A DNA stretch of 35,132 bases from Planctomycetota bacterium (GTDB taxonomy: Bacteria; Planctomycetota; Planctomycetia; Pirellulales; UBA1268), in NCBI GenBank assembly GCA_018970605.1, contig JAGWWA010000016.1, positions 1-35,132 on the forward strand, in the 5' to 3' direction. Of this stretch, positions 25,983 to 33,932 are shown one piece after another. The notes below the pieces were generated by a model. The model ran no database searches. It was not told the origin of the DNA and worked only from the letters and a program-made list of their open reading frames with translations. Position numbers and translations under genes: made by a program. Within the stretch, counting starts at the first letter, position 1, and each line of letters starts with the position of its first letter.

Positions 25983-26837
25983 ATGCATTCAGTGGACACC
26001 ACCGCCGCGACACACGTCCTCGACGATGCCCCGCTCGTCGTCGGCGGTATCACGCTCTCCAGCCGCCTGGTCGTGGGCACTGGCAAGTATGCCAGCTATG
26101 CCGACATGGCCCGCAGCCTGGACGTTTCGGGCACCGACTGCGTGACCGTGGCGGTCCGCCGCGAGCGACTCGTCAACGCGGCGGGCGAGAACATCCTCGA
26201 CCACCTCGACGCCTCACGGTACGCCCTCCTTCCCAATACGGCCGGTTGCTATTCGGCCGACGACGCCGTCCGCGTGGCCCGACTCGGCCGAGAACTCCTC
26301 CGCGACATGGGTTCAGCGACGTCGGAGTGGGTGAAGCTCGAGGTGCTCGGCGACACCAAGACGCTTCTGCCCGATCCGGTGGGCACGCTGGAGGCCACCG
26401 AAAGACTGGTCGCCGACGGGTTCACCGTGCTCGTCTACACGAGCGACGACCCGGTGATCGCCAAGCGGCTCAAAACCCTCGGCGCCGCGAGCGTGATGCC
26501 GGCGGGCAGTCCGATCGGCTCCGGCCAGGGCGTGCTCAACCCCAACAACCTGCGGATCTGCCTGGAGTATCTCAAGGACGGCGACCCGGCGTATCCGGTG
26601 ATCGTCGATGCCGGCGTGGGCACCGCGAGCGACGTCGCCTTCGCGATGGAACTCGGCGCCGACGGCGTGCTGCTCAACACCGCCATCGCCCATGCCAAGG
26701 ATCCCGTCCGGATGGCGGCGGCGATGCGGGCCGCCTGCCAGGCCGGCCGGCTCGCCTTCCTCGCAGGCCGCATCCCGCGGCGGCTCTACGCCACCGCGTC
26801 GAGCCCGGACGAAGGCCGGATCGTCCGCCCCACCTGA
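25983..26837 (+). CDS. thiG: Thiazole synthase ThiG
   Basis: The 284-aa TIM-barrel enzyme condenses 1-deoxy-D-xylulose-5-phosphate, dehydroglycine and ThiS thiocarboxylate into the thiamine thiazole. The Schiff-base lysine is in WVKLEVLGD (K118). [14 protein letters not shown] (about 83-96), [13 protein letters not shown] and [29 protein letters not shown] are family hallmarks. ATG follows GGAG by about 8 bases. No TPP riboswitch was found upstream of thiS. thiH/thiO and thiF are not in the window. Confidence 0.96.
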   Translation: MHSVDTTAATHVLDDAPLVVGGITLSSRLVVGTGKYASYADMARSLDVSGTDCVTVAVRRERLVNAAGENILDHLDASRYALLPNTAGCYSADDAVRVARLGRELLRDMGSATSEWVKLEVLGDTKTLLPDPVGTLEATERLVADGFTVLVYTSDDPVIAKRLKTLGAASVMPAGSPIGSGQGVLNPNNLRICLEYLKDGDPAYPVIVDAGVGTASDVAFAMELGADGVLLNTAIAHAKDPVRMAAAMRAACQAGRLAFLAGRIPRRLYATASSPDEGRIVRPT

Positions 26838-26855
26838 CTCCCGGGAACCATCACG

Positions 26856-27629
26856 GTGCTGGCCAAGCGGATCATTCCCTGTCTCGATGTCGATCGCGGC
26901 AGGGTCGTGAAGGGCACGAAGTTCCTCGAACTCGTCGATGCGGGCGATCCGGTCGCGGTGGCGGCCCGCTACGAGGAGGAAGGGGCCGACGAACTGGTGT
27001 TTCTCGACATCACCGCCAGCCACGAGGGCCGGGGCATCATGCTCGACGTGGTCCGGCGCGTGTCGGAGACGGTGTTCATGCCGTTCACCGTCGGCGGCGG
27101 CATCCGCACCCTCGACGACGCGGCGCGGCTGGTCCAGGCTGGCGCGGAGAAGGTGAGCATCAACTCGGCGGCCGTCCGCACGCCCGACCTTGTCACCGCC
27201 GTGGCCGATCGGCTCGGCAGCTGCGCCACGGTCGTCAACATCGATCCCAAGCGGGTGATCAGGGACGGCCGCGAGATCTGGGAGGTGTTCGTCAACGGCG
27301 GCCGCGTGCCGACGGGGCTGGAGGCGGTGGCTTGGGCGCGGGAGGTCGAGCGGCTCGGTGCCGGCGAGATCGTGCTCACCTGCATGGACCGCGATGGCAC
27401 CCGCGAAGGGTACGACCTGGAGATCACGGCGGCCGTGAGCCGGGCAGTCGGCATCCCGGTGGTGGCCAGCGGCGGGGCGGGCGCCCCGGAGCACCTCGCC
27501 GACGCCGTCGAACGCGGCGGGGCGGATGCGGTGCTCGCCGCTGGAATCTTCCACTTCGGCCAGTGTACGATCCGCGAAGTCAAGGATCTCTTCGTCCGCC
27601 GCGGTATTCCCGTCCGGCCCGCCTGCTAG
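26856..27629 (+). CDS. hisF: Imidazole glycerol phosphate synthase subunit HisF
   Basis: The 257-aa TIM barrel cyclises PRFAR using ammonia from HisH in histidine biosynthesis. Both catalytic aspartates are at their standard positions: D11 in [12 protein letters not shown] and D130 in [22 protein letters not shown] and [16 protein letters not shown] are the phosphate-binding loops. The start is GTG, 18 bases after the thiG stop. No hisH or hisA is adjacent, so histidine genes appear scattered in this genome. Confidence 0.96.
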   Translation: MLAKRIIPCLDVDRGRVVKGTKFLELVDAGDPVAVAARYEEEGADELVFLDITASHEGRGIMLDVVRRVSETVFMPFTVGGGIRTLDDAARLVQAGAEKVSINSAAVRTPDLVTAVADRLGSCATVVNIDPKRVIRDGREIWEVFVNGGRVPTGLEAVAWAREVERLGAGEIVLTCMDRDGTREGYDLEITAAVSRAVGIPVVASGGAGAPEHLADAVERGGADAVLAAGIFHFGQCTIREVKDLFVRRGIPVRPAC

Positions 27630-27664
27630 CTCCCCCGGTTCGTCCCCTCCGATCAGCGTCCGCC

Positions 27665-28807
27665 ATGTCAACGATCGACTCAGCACCGAGTGATGTCGCC
27701 AAGCCCGTCGGCGCCAATGGCTACAAGCACGAGATCGACCGCCTCTTCGAGGCCCTCGTCAAGCTCAGCGGCAGCGACCTCCACCTCAAGGCCGACCAGC
27801 CGCCGATCATCCGCGTGAAGGGCACGCTCCAGCCGCTCAAGCACCCCAAGATCGACGACGCGCGGATGCGGCAACTCTGCACGCCGATCATGAGCGAGCG
27901 GCAGCGGAGGATCTTCGAGGAGGAGGGGGGCGTCGACTTCGCGCACACGTGCGTGGTGGATGGCGTGAAGTGGCGATTCCGCGTCAATCTGCTCACGCAG
28001 CAGGGGGCGATGGGGATGGTCGCCCGCCGCGTCAACAACACGATCCCCGACTTCAAGGGCCTCTTCCTGCCGGAGAGCATCGAGCGGCTCTGCGTGCTCG
28101 ATCAGGGCATGGTGCTCCTCGCCGGCGTGACGGGCTCGGGCAAGAGCACCACCATCGGCTCGATGCTCAACTACATCAACCGCACCTACCGCAAGCACAT
28201 CCTCACGCTCGAAGACCCGATCGAGTTCGTGTTCACCGAGGACAAGTGCCTGATCAACCAGCGGGAGATCGGCGCCGACGTCAAGAACTTCGAGATCGGG
28301 ATGAAGCACGCGGTCCGCGAAGACCCCGACATCATCCTCGTGGGCGAGCTCCGCGACGTGGAGACCTTCAAGACGGCGATCCACGCCGCCGAGACGGGGC
28401 ACCTCGTGTTCGGCACGATCCACGCCGCCAGCGCCTCCAGCTGCATCGGCCGCATCCTCGACCTCTTCCCCCAGGAGGAGCACGCGTCGATCCGAAGCGC
28501 CATCGCCTTCAACATGAAGGGGATCATCGCCCAGAAGCTGCTCAAGTCGATCAAGCCGGGCGTCAGTCGCGTGCCGGTCTGCGAAGTCATGTTCTTCGAC
28601 GTGCTCGTGCGAAAGTACGTGCTCGAGGAGCAGGACCACCTGATCGCGGATCACATCAAGAAGTCATTCCGCGACGGCATGCAGGACTTCACCCAGAGCC
28701 TGAAGAGCCTCATCGATCAGCAGCTCATCGACCGCAACGACGCCATGGAAATCGCGCCCAACCGCGAGGCCCTGGAAATGGCGCTCAAGGGAATCGGAGT
28801 GTCGTGA
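27665..28807 (+). CDS. pilT: PilT-like type IV pilus retraction ATPase
   Basis: Started at MSTIDSAPSD the 380-aa product has the hexameric T4P/T2SS ATPase fold. All motor motifs are intact: Walker A GVTGSGKST (134-142), Asp box TLEDPIEFVF (181-190), Walker B EDPDIILVGELRD (219-231) and His box TGHLVFGTIHA (244-254). NMKGIIAQKLL follows as in PilT. The N-terminal KLSGSDLHLKADQPPIIRV is the usual PAS-like opening. It should power pilus retraction or a related machine. Its stop overlaps the next start (TGATG), coupling it to the degenerate ATPase. The track's longer ORF is the ThiS-HisF frame shadow. Confidence 0.92.
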   Translation: MSTIDSAPSDVAKPVGANGYKHEIDRLFEALVKLSGSDLHLKADQPPIIRVKGTLQPLKHPKIDDARMRQLCTPIMSERQRRIFEEEGGVDFAHTCVVDGVKWRFRVNLLTQQGAMGMVARRVNNTIPDFKGLFLPESIERLCVLDQGMVLLAGVTGSGKSTTIGSMLNYINRTYRKHILTLEDPIEFVFTEDKCLINQREIGADVKNFEIGMKHAVREDPDIILVGELRDVETFKTAIHAAETGHLVFGTIHAASASSCIGRILDLFPQEEHASIRSAIAFNMKGIIAQKLLKSIKPGVSRVPVCEVMFFDVLVRKYVLEEQDHLIADHIKKSFRDGMQDFTQSLKSLIDQQLIDRNDAMEIAPNREALEMALKGIGVS

Positions 28808-30687
28808 TGCGGAATCGCCGCTGCGTCGTCCCGTCGACAGCCTCGCTCGCCGGGTCGATCCTCGCCGCCGTGCATGCGCTCGCCGCAGCCCCGGCGCTGG
28901 CCGATGCTGCCGGCTCAGGCTGGCCGCAGCACCTGCCGCAGGGCTGGGATGGCCGCGGCGGTGGCGGCGGCCTCGCGATCGCTCCGGCCATGGCCTGGTG
29001 GTTCTGCGTGCTGGCGTGGATGAGCACGGTCGACTGGGTGAGTCGCGATGCCACCAGGCATAAGGGCCAGCCGGCCTTCTGGGGCATGGTCTGCGGCCTG
29101 CCCATGTTCCTGGCCGCGATCATCGCCTGGTGGATCCCATCGGCGCTCGGCGGCATCGCCCTGATGATCGTCTCCTGGCTGGGGCCGACAATCGCCTACG
29201 CCGTGGTCCGCAACAAGGCCCTGCCCCCGTCGGAACGGATCCTGACCGTCGGCCACGGCCGGCGGATCGTCGCCGGCCTCCTCGCCCCGCTCGGCATCGA
29301 GATCGACACCGGCTTCGACGAGGCCGATCTGATCCCCAAGGTCACGTTCGTCGCGGCTGGCGGCAAGGATGCGACGGAGAATGCGGCCCGCCTGGATGCG
29401 GCGTCACAACTGGCCGGCTTTGAAGAGGCCCGCAAGACGATGCTCGGCGCCGTGATGGCCCGGGCCAACACGCTCGTGATCGACCTGGAGCAGGCCGGCA
29501 TGGGCGTGCGGCACGAGGTCGACGGCGTCTGGGAGAAGGCCAAGATTCGACAGCCGCCGCGGAGCCGCCGGGAAAAGGAACTGTGGGTCGAGGCACCCAA
29601 GTCGAGCCTCGAGGTCGGCCAGGCGGTCGCGGCGGCGATCAAGGCGCTCTGCGGACTGCCGGCCGGCGCCAAGGAGGCCAAGGGAGCCCCCTTCGTGCTG
29701 CAGGTCGATGGCAAGCCTCGGAACTGCCGGCTCTCGGTCGGACGGCAGCCCTCGGGCGAGCAGCTGGTCGTGAAGATCGACCCGCCGGCCACCATCTTCA
29801 AGAAGCTTCCCGACCTGGGCATGCCGGCACCGCTCTCCGAAAAACTCGTCGGCCTGACGGCGGTCGAGAAGGGATTGATTCTGGTGTCGTCGCCCCCGGG
29901 CTCAGGCCTCACCACCACCTTCGACCTGATCGTGCTCTCGGCAGACCGCCTGCTCCGCGACTTCATCTCGATCGAGGACGCCGCGGCACCATCCCGTGAG
30001 ATCCAGAACGTGAAGCCGGTGCCGTACGACGCCCGTACCGGCGTGACGCCGCTGGCGGCTCTCGAGGGGGTCCTCCGCACCTACCCCAACGTGATCCTCA
30101 CCCGCGACATCCGCGACAAGGAGTTCGTCGTCAAGCTCCTCGAACTGGCGGCCGACGACAAGTTCGTGATCGTGAGCATCAAGGCGAACGACGCCACCGA
30201 TGCGATCGCCCGGATCCTCGCCTGCGGCGTGCCCCCGCAGACGCTCGCCACCACGCTGGTCGGGTCGGTCTCCCAACGGATGGTCCGCAAACTCTGCCCG
30301 AAGTGCCGGGAGGAGTATCCTCCCGACCCCGAGCCGCTGCCAAAGGTCCTCGCCCAACTGAAGCTCACGCCGGAACAGCGCAGCCGCATCCGCAAGCCGT
30401 CACCGCACGGCTGCCGCGTCTGCGGCGGCACGGGCTACCTGGGACGAACCGCGATCTTTGAACTCGCGAGTGGCTCCACCGTCCGCAAGGCGATCGCCGC
30501 CGGAACCGACGCCGCCACCCTCCGCAAGGCGGCGGTCCAGGACGGCATGGCGCCGCTCGTCGAGGCGGGAAAGGCCCTGGTGCTGGAAGGCGTCACGTCG
30601 ATCGACGAGGTGCAGCGGGTGTTCGCGACGGCCCAGCCACCGCAGCAGCCGGCGGCCGCCGCCAAGGGAGCCCCGAGGAAATCATGA
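28807..30687 (+). CDS. Membrane-anchored degenerate GspE/PilB-like protein
   Basis: 626 aa from ATG 28807. The N-terminus has a signal-like segment (10-35) and two to three membrane spans (about 57-78, 90-112, 114-134), unusual for this ATPase class. A GspE-like N-domain follows (GMGVRHEVDG, 231-240), then the motor domain. The motor motifs are degenerate: Walker A SSPPGSGLTTTF (361-372) has Leu where Lys is required, Walker B is PNVILTRDIRD (427-437), and the His box is IVSIKANDA (455-463) without His. The zinc cysteines are kept (CPKC 497-500, CRVC 536-539) with GTGYLGRTAIFEL. It probably binds a partner ATPase rather than hydrolysing ATP itself. It is coupled to pilT and to the CvpA-like gene. 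Confidence 0.85.
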   Translation: MRNRRCVVPSTASLAGSILAAVHALAAAPALADAAGSGWPQHLPQGWDGRGGGGGLAIAPAMAWWFCVLAWMSTVDWVSRDATRHKGQPAFWGMVCGLPMFLAAIIAWWIPSALGGIALMIVSWLGPTIAYAVVRNKALPPSERILTVGHGRRIVAGLLAPLGIEIDTGFDEADLIPKVTFVAAGGKDATENAARLDAASQLAGFEEARKTMLGAVMARANTLVIDLEQAGMGVRHEVDGVWEKAKIRQPPRSRREKELWVEAPKSSLEVGQAVAAAIKALCGLPAGAKEAKGAPFVLQVDGKPRNCRLSVGRQPSGEQLVVKIDPPATIFKKLPDLGMPAPLSEKLVGLTAVEKGLILVSSPPGSGLTTTFDLIVLSADRLLRDFISIEDAAAPSREIQNVKPVPYDARTGVTPLAALEGVLRTYPNVILTRDIRDKEFVVKLLELAADDKFVIVSIKANDATDAIARILACGVPPQTLATTLVGSVSQRMVRKLCPKCREEYPPDPEPLPKVLAQLKLTPEQRSRIRKPSPHGCRVCGGTGYLGRTAIFELASGSTVRKAIAAGTDAATLRKAAVQDGMAPLVEAGKALVLEGVTSIDEVQRVFATAQPPQQPAAAAKGAPRKS

Positions 30688-31271
30688 TCAACTTTTTGCT
30701 GCTCGGCCTGTTCCTGGTGGTGACCTTCGCGCTGTGGCGCGAAGGTCTGTGGAGTTCGGCCATCATGCTCCTCAACACCCTCGCCGCGGCGACCTTCGCC
30801 ACCGCCTGGTACGAGGCGGTGGTGGCATTCCTCATCAAGCGCGGCCTCTCGAGCTACGACTACCTCCTCGATTTCCTCTGCATCTGGGGCCTGTTCGCGA
30901 TCATCCTGCTCGTCCTGCGGGAGACCTCGGACCGCGTCTCGCGGACGAAGGTCCGCTTCCGCAAGCCTGTCGAGTTGTTCGGCTGCCCGGTCGTGGCGGC
31001 GGCCGCGGCCTGGATCGTGGTCTGCTTCACCGCAGCCACGCTGCACACCGCCGCCGTGCCCCGCGACCTCATCCAGGCGACCCCGGAGGCCCGGATGTTC
31101 TTCGGTCTCGCCCCCGACCGGTGCTGGCTGCAGTGGGTCCGCGGCTCGACGCTCCACGGCCCGTTCGCCCGTCCCGAGCACGCGTTCGACAAGCAGGCCG
31201 ACTTCATCGTCCGCTATGCCACGCGGCGAAAGCAGCTCGAGTCCCAGCCCGAACTCCGCGTGAGGCGGTGA
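30684..31271 (+). CDS. CvpA-like membrane protein
   Basis: 195 aa, ATGA overlap with the previous stop and GAGGAA upstream. Four hydrophobic segments (about 2-17, 25-42, 60-80, 100-120) and a soluble C-terminus match the CvpA/colicin V production family in layout. SYDYLLDFLCIWGLFAIILLVL is a typical span. The function of CvpA proteins is poorly defined and linked to envelope integrity. Translational coupling to the degenerate ATPase suggests the two act together at the membrane. Confidence 0.7.
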   Translation: MINFLLLGLFLVVTFALWREGLWSSAIMLLNTLAAATFATAWYEAVVAFLIKRGLSSYDYLLDFLCIWGLFAIILLVLRETSDRVSRTKVRFRKPVELFGCPVVAAAAAWIVVCFTAATLHTAAVPRDLIQATPEARMFFGLAPDRCWLQWVRGSTLHGPFARPEHAFDKQADFIVRYATRRKQLESQPELRVRR

Positions 31272-31275
31272 GCCC

Positions 31276-31953
31276 GTGGCCGTCGAATCGCCCATCGACG
31301 CGTCGGCCGAGTACCGGCCGGTGAGCCCGCTGGCGATCGCAGCCCTCGCGGCGGGATGCTGCTCGGCCCTGGCGGTGATGACCAGGTTCGCATGGGCGGT
31401 GCCTCTCGTCGGCATCGCCCTCTCCTGGGCGGCGCTTGCCGACGTCGCCCGGCCCGAAGCCCGCAAGGCCGGCCGGCTGGCCGCCCTCGCCGCATTGGCG
31501 CTCTCCGTCGGATTCGGCGGGCAGGCGATCGCCGGATTGCTCATCGACCGCTGGATCATGGCGGGGCGGGCCAAGGCCGCCGCCCACGCCTGGATCGATG
31601 CCGTCCGCGAAGGGCGAATCTCCGAGGCTCTCAGCCTGTGCGCGGCCACGGTCCTGCCTGCCTCGTCACTGCCGCCTGACCTCGAACACGAGGAACTGGA
31701 GTCGGAACGGCTGAAGCGGTTCGCCGAACTGGCCGCGGTGAAGGCCGTGATCGGCTGCGCGGGCTTGCGGCCGCCGATCACGCAGGTCGCGGCGGCTGGC
31801 ACTGACGACGGTGCCTGGATGCTCCAGGCCGACCTCTCCCCGTGCGGTGATCCCGACGCCGTGCTGCGACTCGCGGTCGTGCCCCGGCGGATTCGCGGGA
31901 CCGCAGGACCCGTCGAGCAGTGGCGAATCGTGGCCGCCAGCATCGAACGCTGA
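31276..31953 (+). CDS. Membrane hypothetical protein, last gene of the pilT cluster
   Basis: GTG start four bases after the previous stop, 225 aa. Residues about 15-95 hold two to three membrane spans (SPLAIAALAAGCCSALAVM; AVPLVGIALSWAAL; LAALAALALSVGFGG), resembling the DUF4190-type layout. The rest, about 96-225, is soluble with no recognised fold. It ends three bases before the convergent epmA stop. Its place in the run suggests a shared transcript with pilT and the CvpA-like gene. Confidence 0.7.
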   Translation: MAVESPIDASAEYRPVSPLAIAALAAGCCSALAVMTRFAWAVPLVGIALSWAALADVARPEARKAGRLAALAALALSVGFGGQAIAGLLIDRWIMAGRAKAAAHAWIDAVREGRISEALSLCAATVLPASSLPPDLEHEELESERLKRFAELAAVKAVIGCAGLRPPITQVAAAGTDDGAWMLQADLSPCGDPDAVLRLAVVPRRIRGTAGPVEQWRIVAASIER

Positions 31954-31956
31954 CGC

Positions 31957-32907
31957 TCACGCCTCGCCGGAAAAGCACCGCACGGCGGCGATCGAGTCGG
32001 CACCCGCCGCGAGCATCACCAGCCGATCGAAGCCGAGCGCCGCCCCCACACCCTCCGGCATCGTCCCGCCGTGGGCGTCAAGCAGCCGCTCCGGAACCGG
32101 GAGCACGTCGCGGCGTTCGGCCGCCCGCGTGCCGTTGGCCGCCGCGATCCGCGCCGCGAGCGTCTCTCGGCTCGGATCCTCCTCCCAGCCGTTGGCGAGT
32201 TCCACGCCCTCCACGAAGAGCTCGAACCGGCGGGCCACGCCGGGATGCCGCGGATCGAGCCTGGCGAACGCCGCCTGCGATGCCGGCCAGTCGACGAGCA
32301 TGGTCGGCCGGCCGCGGCCGAGATGCGGCTGCACGACCTCGGCGAGCAACGACTCGAAAGCCCGATCCCAGCGGTCGGCCACCGACGCTCCGACGGCCGG
32401 CACGGGCATCGCGACCCCGTGCCTCGCGACGGCCGACTCCATCTCGGCCGTGGACGCCGCGAGCGGATCGACGCCGGCATGCGAGGTGAACGCGTCCCTG
32501 CATGTCATCCGGTCGATCCCGTGGCTGCCCAGCGTCGCCGTGCAGATCGCGGCGAGCAGGCCGGCCGCATCATCGAGCGTGCTGCCCGGCTCGTACCATT
32601 CCAGCAGGCAGAACTCGACGTCGTGCTGCCGTCCCCGCTCTCCGGCCCGAAACGACTCCGCGAGCTGGTAGATCGGCCCCGCATCGCGGGCGAGCAGCCG
32701 CTTCATCAGGGCCTCGGGGCTCGCCTGCAGGAACCGTGGCCTGTCATCACCGTCGAGGAAGACCGGGATCGGGTCGATGTGGGCTTCGGGCAGGACCTCC
32801 CGCGAGAGCACAGGCGTATCGACCTCGACGAACCCCCGTCGCTCAAAGACGTCGCGCAGACCGCGGCGGATTCGGGCGCGGAGTTCGAGGATCGGTCGGA
32901 CAGTCAT
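31957..32907 (-). CDS. epmA: Elongation factor P beta-lysyltransferase, EpmA/PoxA/GenX
   Basis: The 316-aa protein is a class II lysyl-tRNA synthetase catalytic core without the anticodon-binding domain, as in EpmA (about 325 aa). Motif 2 is FRAGERGRQHDVEFCLLEWY (86-105). FVEGVELANGWEED corresponds to the amino-acid-binding region, and motif 3 is GFDRLVML near the C-terminus. It attaches (R)-beta-lysine to EF-P to ease translation of proline-rich stretches. Neither efp nor epmB is in the window. It lies 13 bases after the stress protein stop on the same strand, so both probably share a transcript. Confidence 0.93.
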   Translation of the reverse strand: MTVRPILELRARIRRGLRDVFERRGFVEVDTPVLSREVLPEAHIDPIPVFLDGDDRPRFLQASPEALMKRLLARDAGPIYQLAESFRAGERGRQHDVEFCLLEWYEPGSTLDDAAGLLAAICTATLGSHGIDRMTCRDAFTSHAGVDPLAASTAEMESAVARHGVAMPVPAVGASVADRWDRAFESLLAEVVQPHLGRGRPTMLVDWPASQAAFARLDPRHPGVARRFELFVEGVELANGWEEDPSRETLAARIAAANGTRAAERRDVLPVPERLLDAHGGTMPEGVGAALGFDRLVMLAAGADSIAAVRCFSGEA

Positions 32908-32920
32908 GCGGATCGCCGAG

Positions 32921-33379
32921 TCACGCCCGAGCGGTGGCCTTTGCGTTCGCGAGCCGCGCCGGCGTCTCGCGGTAGACCAGCACCGGGCACGGCGCCCGAC
33001 GGACGACCACCTCGGCGACGCTACCCATCAAGAGCCGCGTCACGCCCGTCCTGCCGTGGGTGCCAAGCACGATCATCTCGGCCTTCTCGTCCTCGGCGAT
33101 CCGCACGATCTCTCCCGCCGGATCCCCCATCGTGAGCCGGTGGGTGAAGGGCACCGAGATGTCCTTCGGTTTGACATCCTCGAGCATCGTGAGAATCCGC
33201 GTGGAGTCTGGCTCGGGAAGGCCATAGTAGAGTTCGCCCCCGCCGTACGCGAGCGGCGGCTCCTCGACGTGCACGATGAGCAGTGAGGCTCCTGACGACT
33301 TCGCCAGCGCGGCGGCGTGCTCGAGCGCTGCGTCGCTGGCGGTGGAAAAGTCGGTGGGAAACACGATGGTCTTGGCCAT
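32921..33379 (-). CDS. Universal stress protein, ATP-binding UspA type
   Basis: The 152-aa single-domain Usp protein begins MAKTIVFPTDFS. The ATP-binding signature GTHGRTGVTRLLMGSVAEVV fits G2xG9xG(S/T), so nucleotide binding is expected, as in the MJ0577 type. APCPVLVYR ends the fold and a basic tail follows. The ATG is preceded by GGGAG. It is the upstream gene of epmA. The repeat-rich region at 33380 lies directly in front of it and must contain its promoter. Confidence 0.92.
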   Translation of the reverse strand: MAKTIVFPTDFSTASDAALEHAAALAKSSGASLLIVHVEEPPLAYGGGELYYGLPEPDSTRILTMLEDVKPKDISVPFTHRLTMGDPAGEIVRIAEDEKAEMIVLGTHGRTGVTRLLMGSVAEVVVRRAPCPVLVYRETPARLANAKATARA

Positions 33380-33494
33380 GATGAACTCTCCCGTTCACAG
33401 GGTCAGGTCATACCCGTGCAGTGTACCGCTGCGACGCGCCACGGTTCCTCGAGGCGACGTCGGCGGCCGGAAAACCCCCTTGGTCACTTGGGCG

Positions 33495-33630
33495 CCGCTC
33501 GGGGCTACCCATGCCCGTCGCCGGACGCTCGCTGCGACCTCAGGAAGCCCAATCGCGTAAGCGATGGGGGCATGCTGGCACCGCCGCACCGCTCGGGGCT
33601 ACCCATGCCCGTCGCCGGACGCTCGCTGCG
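33495..33630 (+). repeat. 42-bp exact direct repeat
   Basis: The sequence beginning CCGCTCGGGGCTACCCATGC occurs identically at 33495-33536 and 33589-33630. The second copy is the right end of element copy 3; the first is an extra end fragment separated from it by the hairpin module. This suggests a nested insertion or a recombination product. Confidence 0.8.
33543..33571 (+). repeat. GTAA-loop hairpin module
   Basis: AAGCCC-AATCGC-GTAA-GCGAT-GGGGG, preceded by CAGG. It is the near copy of the palindrome at 366-399 and has the same plan as the pair at 17469-17554. Confidence 0.7.
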
Positions 33631-33724
33631 GGCTCCGGCCCTTCGCTCGCTGCACGCCGGCTGCGCTTCGCCATCCTGGCTTCGCTTGCCGCCGAGCCCG
33701 GCTCCCGGGCACGGGCAGCCCCTC
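33591..33724 (-). repeat. Roughly 135-bp element with inverted ends, copy 3
   Basis: On the minus strand it opens with GAGGGGCTGCCCGTGCCCGG, continues with GCGAAGCC/GCGAGCGAAGG-type blocks as in copy 1, and closes with GGGCATGGGTAGCCCCGAGC. It aligns with copy 1 along most of its length, in opposite orientation. Confidence 0.65.
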
Positions 33725-33932
33725 GCTGCATCTCGTAGCACAGGTTTTCAACGTGCGTCTTCCCGGTGCGACGTAAGCGCCGAATCAAGGCTCATGGGGC
33801 CATGAATGAGCCGTACACGCGAGCCAGCCCGGCATGGTGACCTCCACGTTCACCTGCCGGCGGGCCCGGGGTGCCACGAGTCCAGAAAGCCAACATGCCC
33901 CGCCGGTCAGGTGCAGCGATTGGTTCGGCCCG

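Larger units (their letters stand above)
33380..33932. other. Repeat-rich intergenic region
   Basis: 553 bases without a convincing gene. It contains a 42-bp exact direct repeat, a GTAA-loop hairpin and copy 3 of the roughly 135-bp element. The stretch 33740-33930 shares CAGGTTTTCAAC with 109-120 but otherwise shows nothing recognisable. ORFs listed here in the track are shadows of the repeats. Confidence 0.7.

Noticed and set aside
25739-27664. Long 5' extension of the pilT ORF
   Set aside because: Out-of-frame reading of thiS-thiG-hisF; PilT homology begins after ATG 27665.
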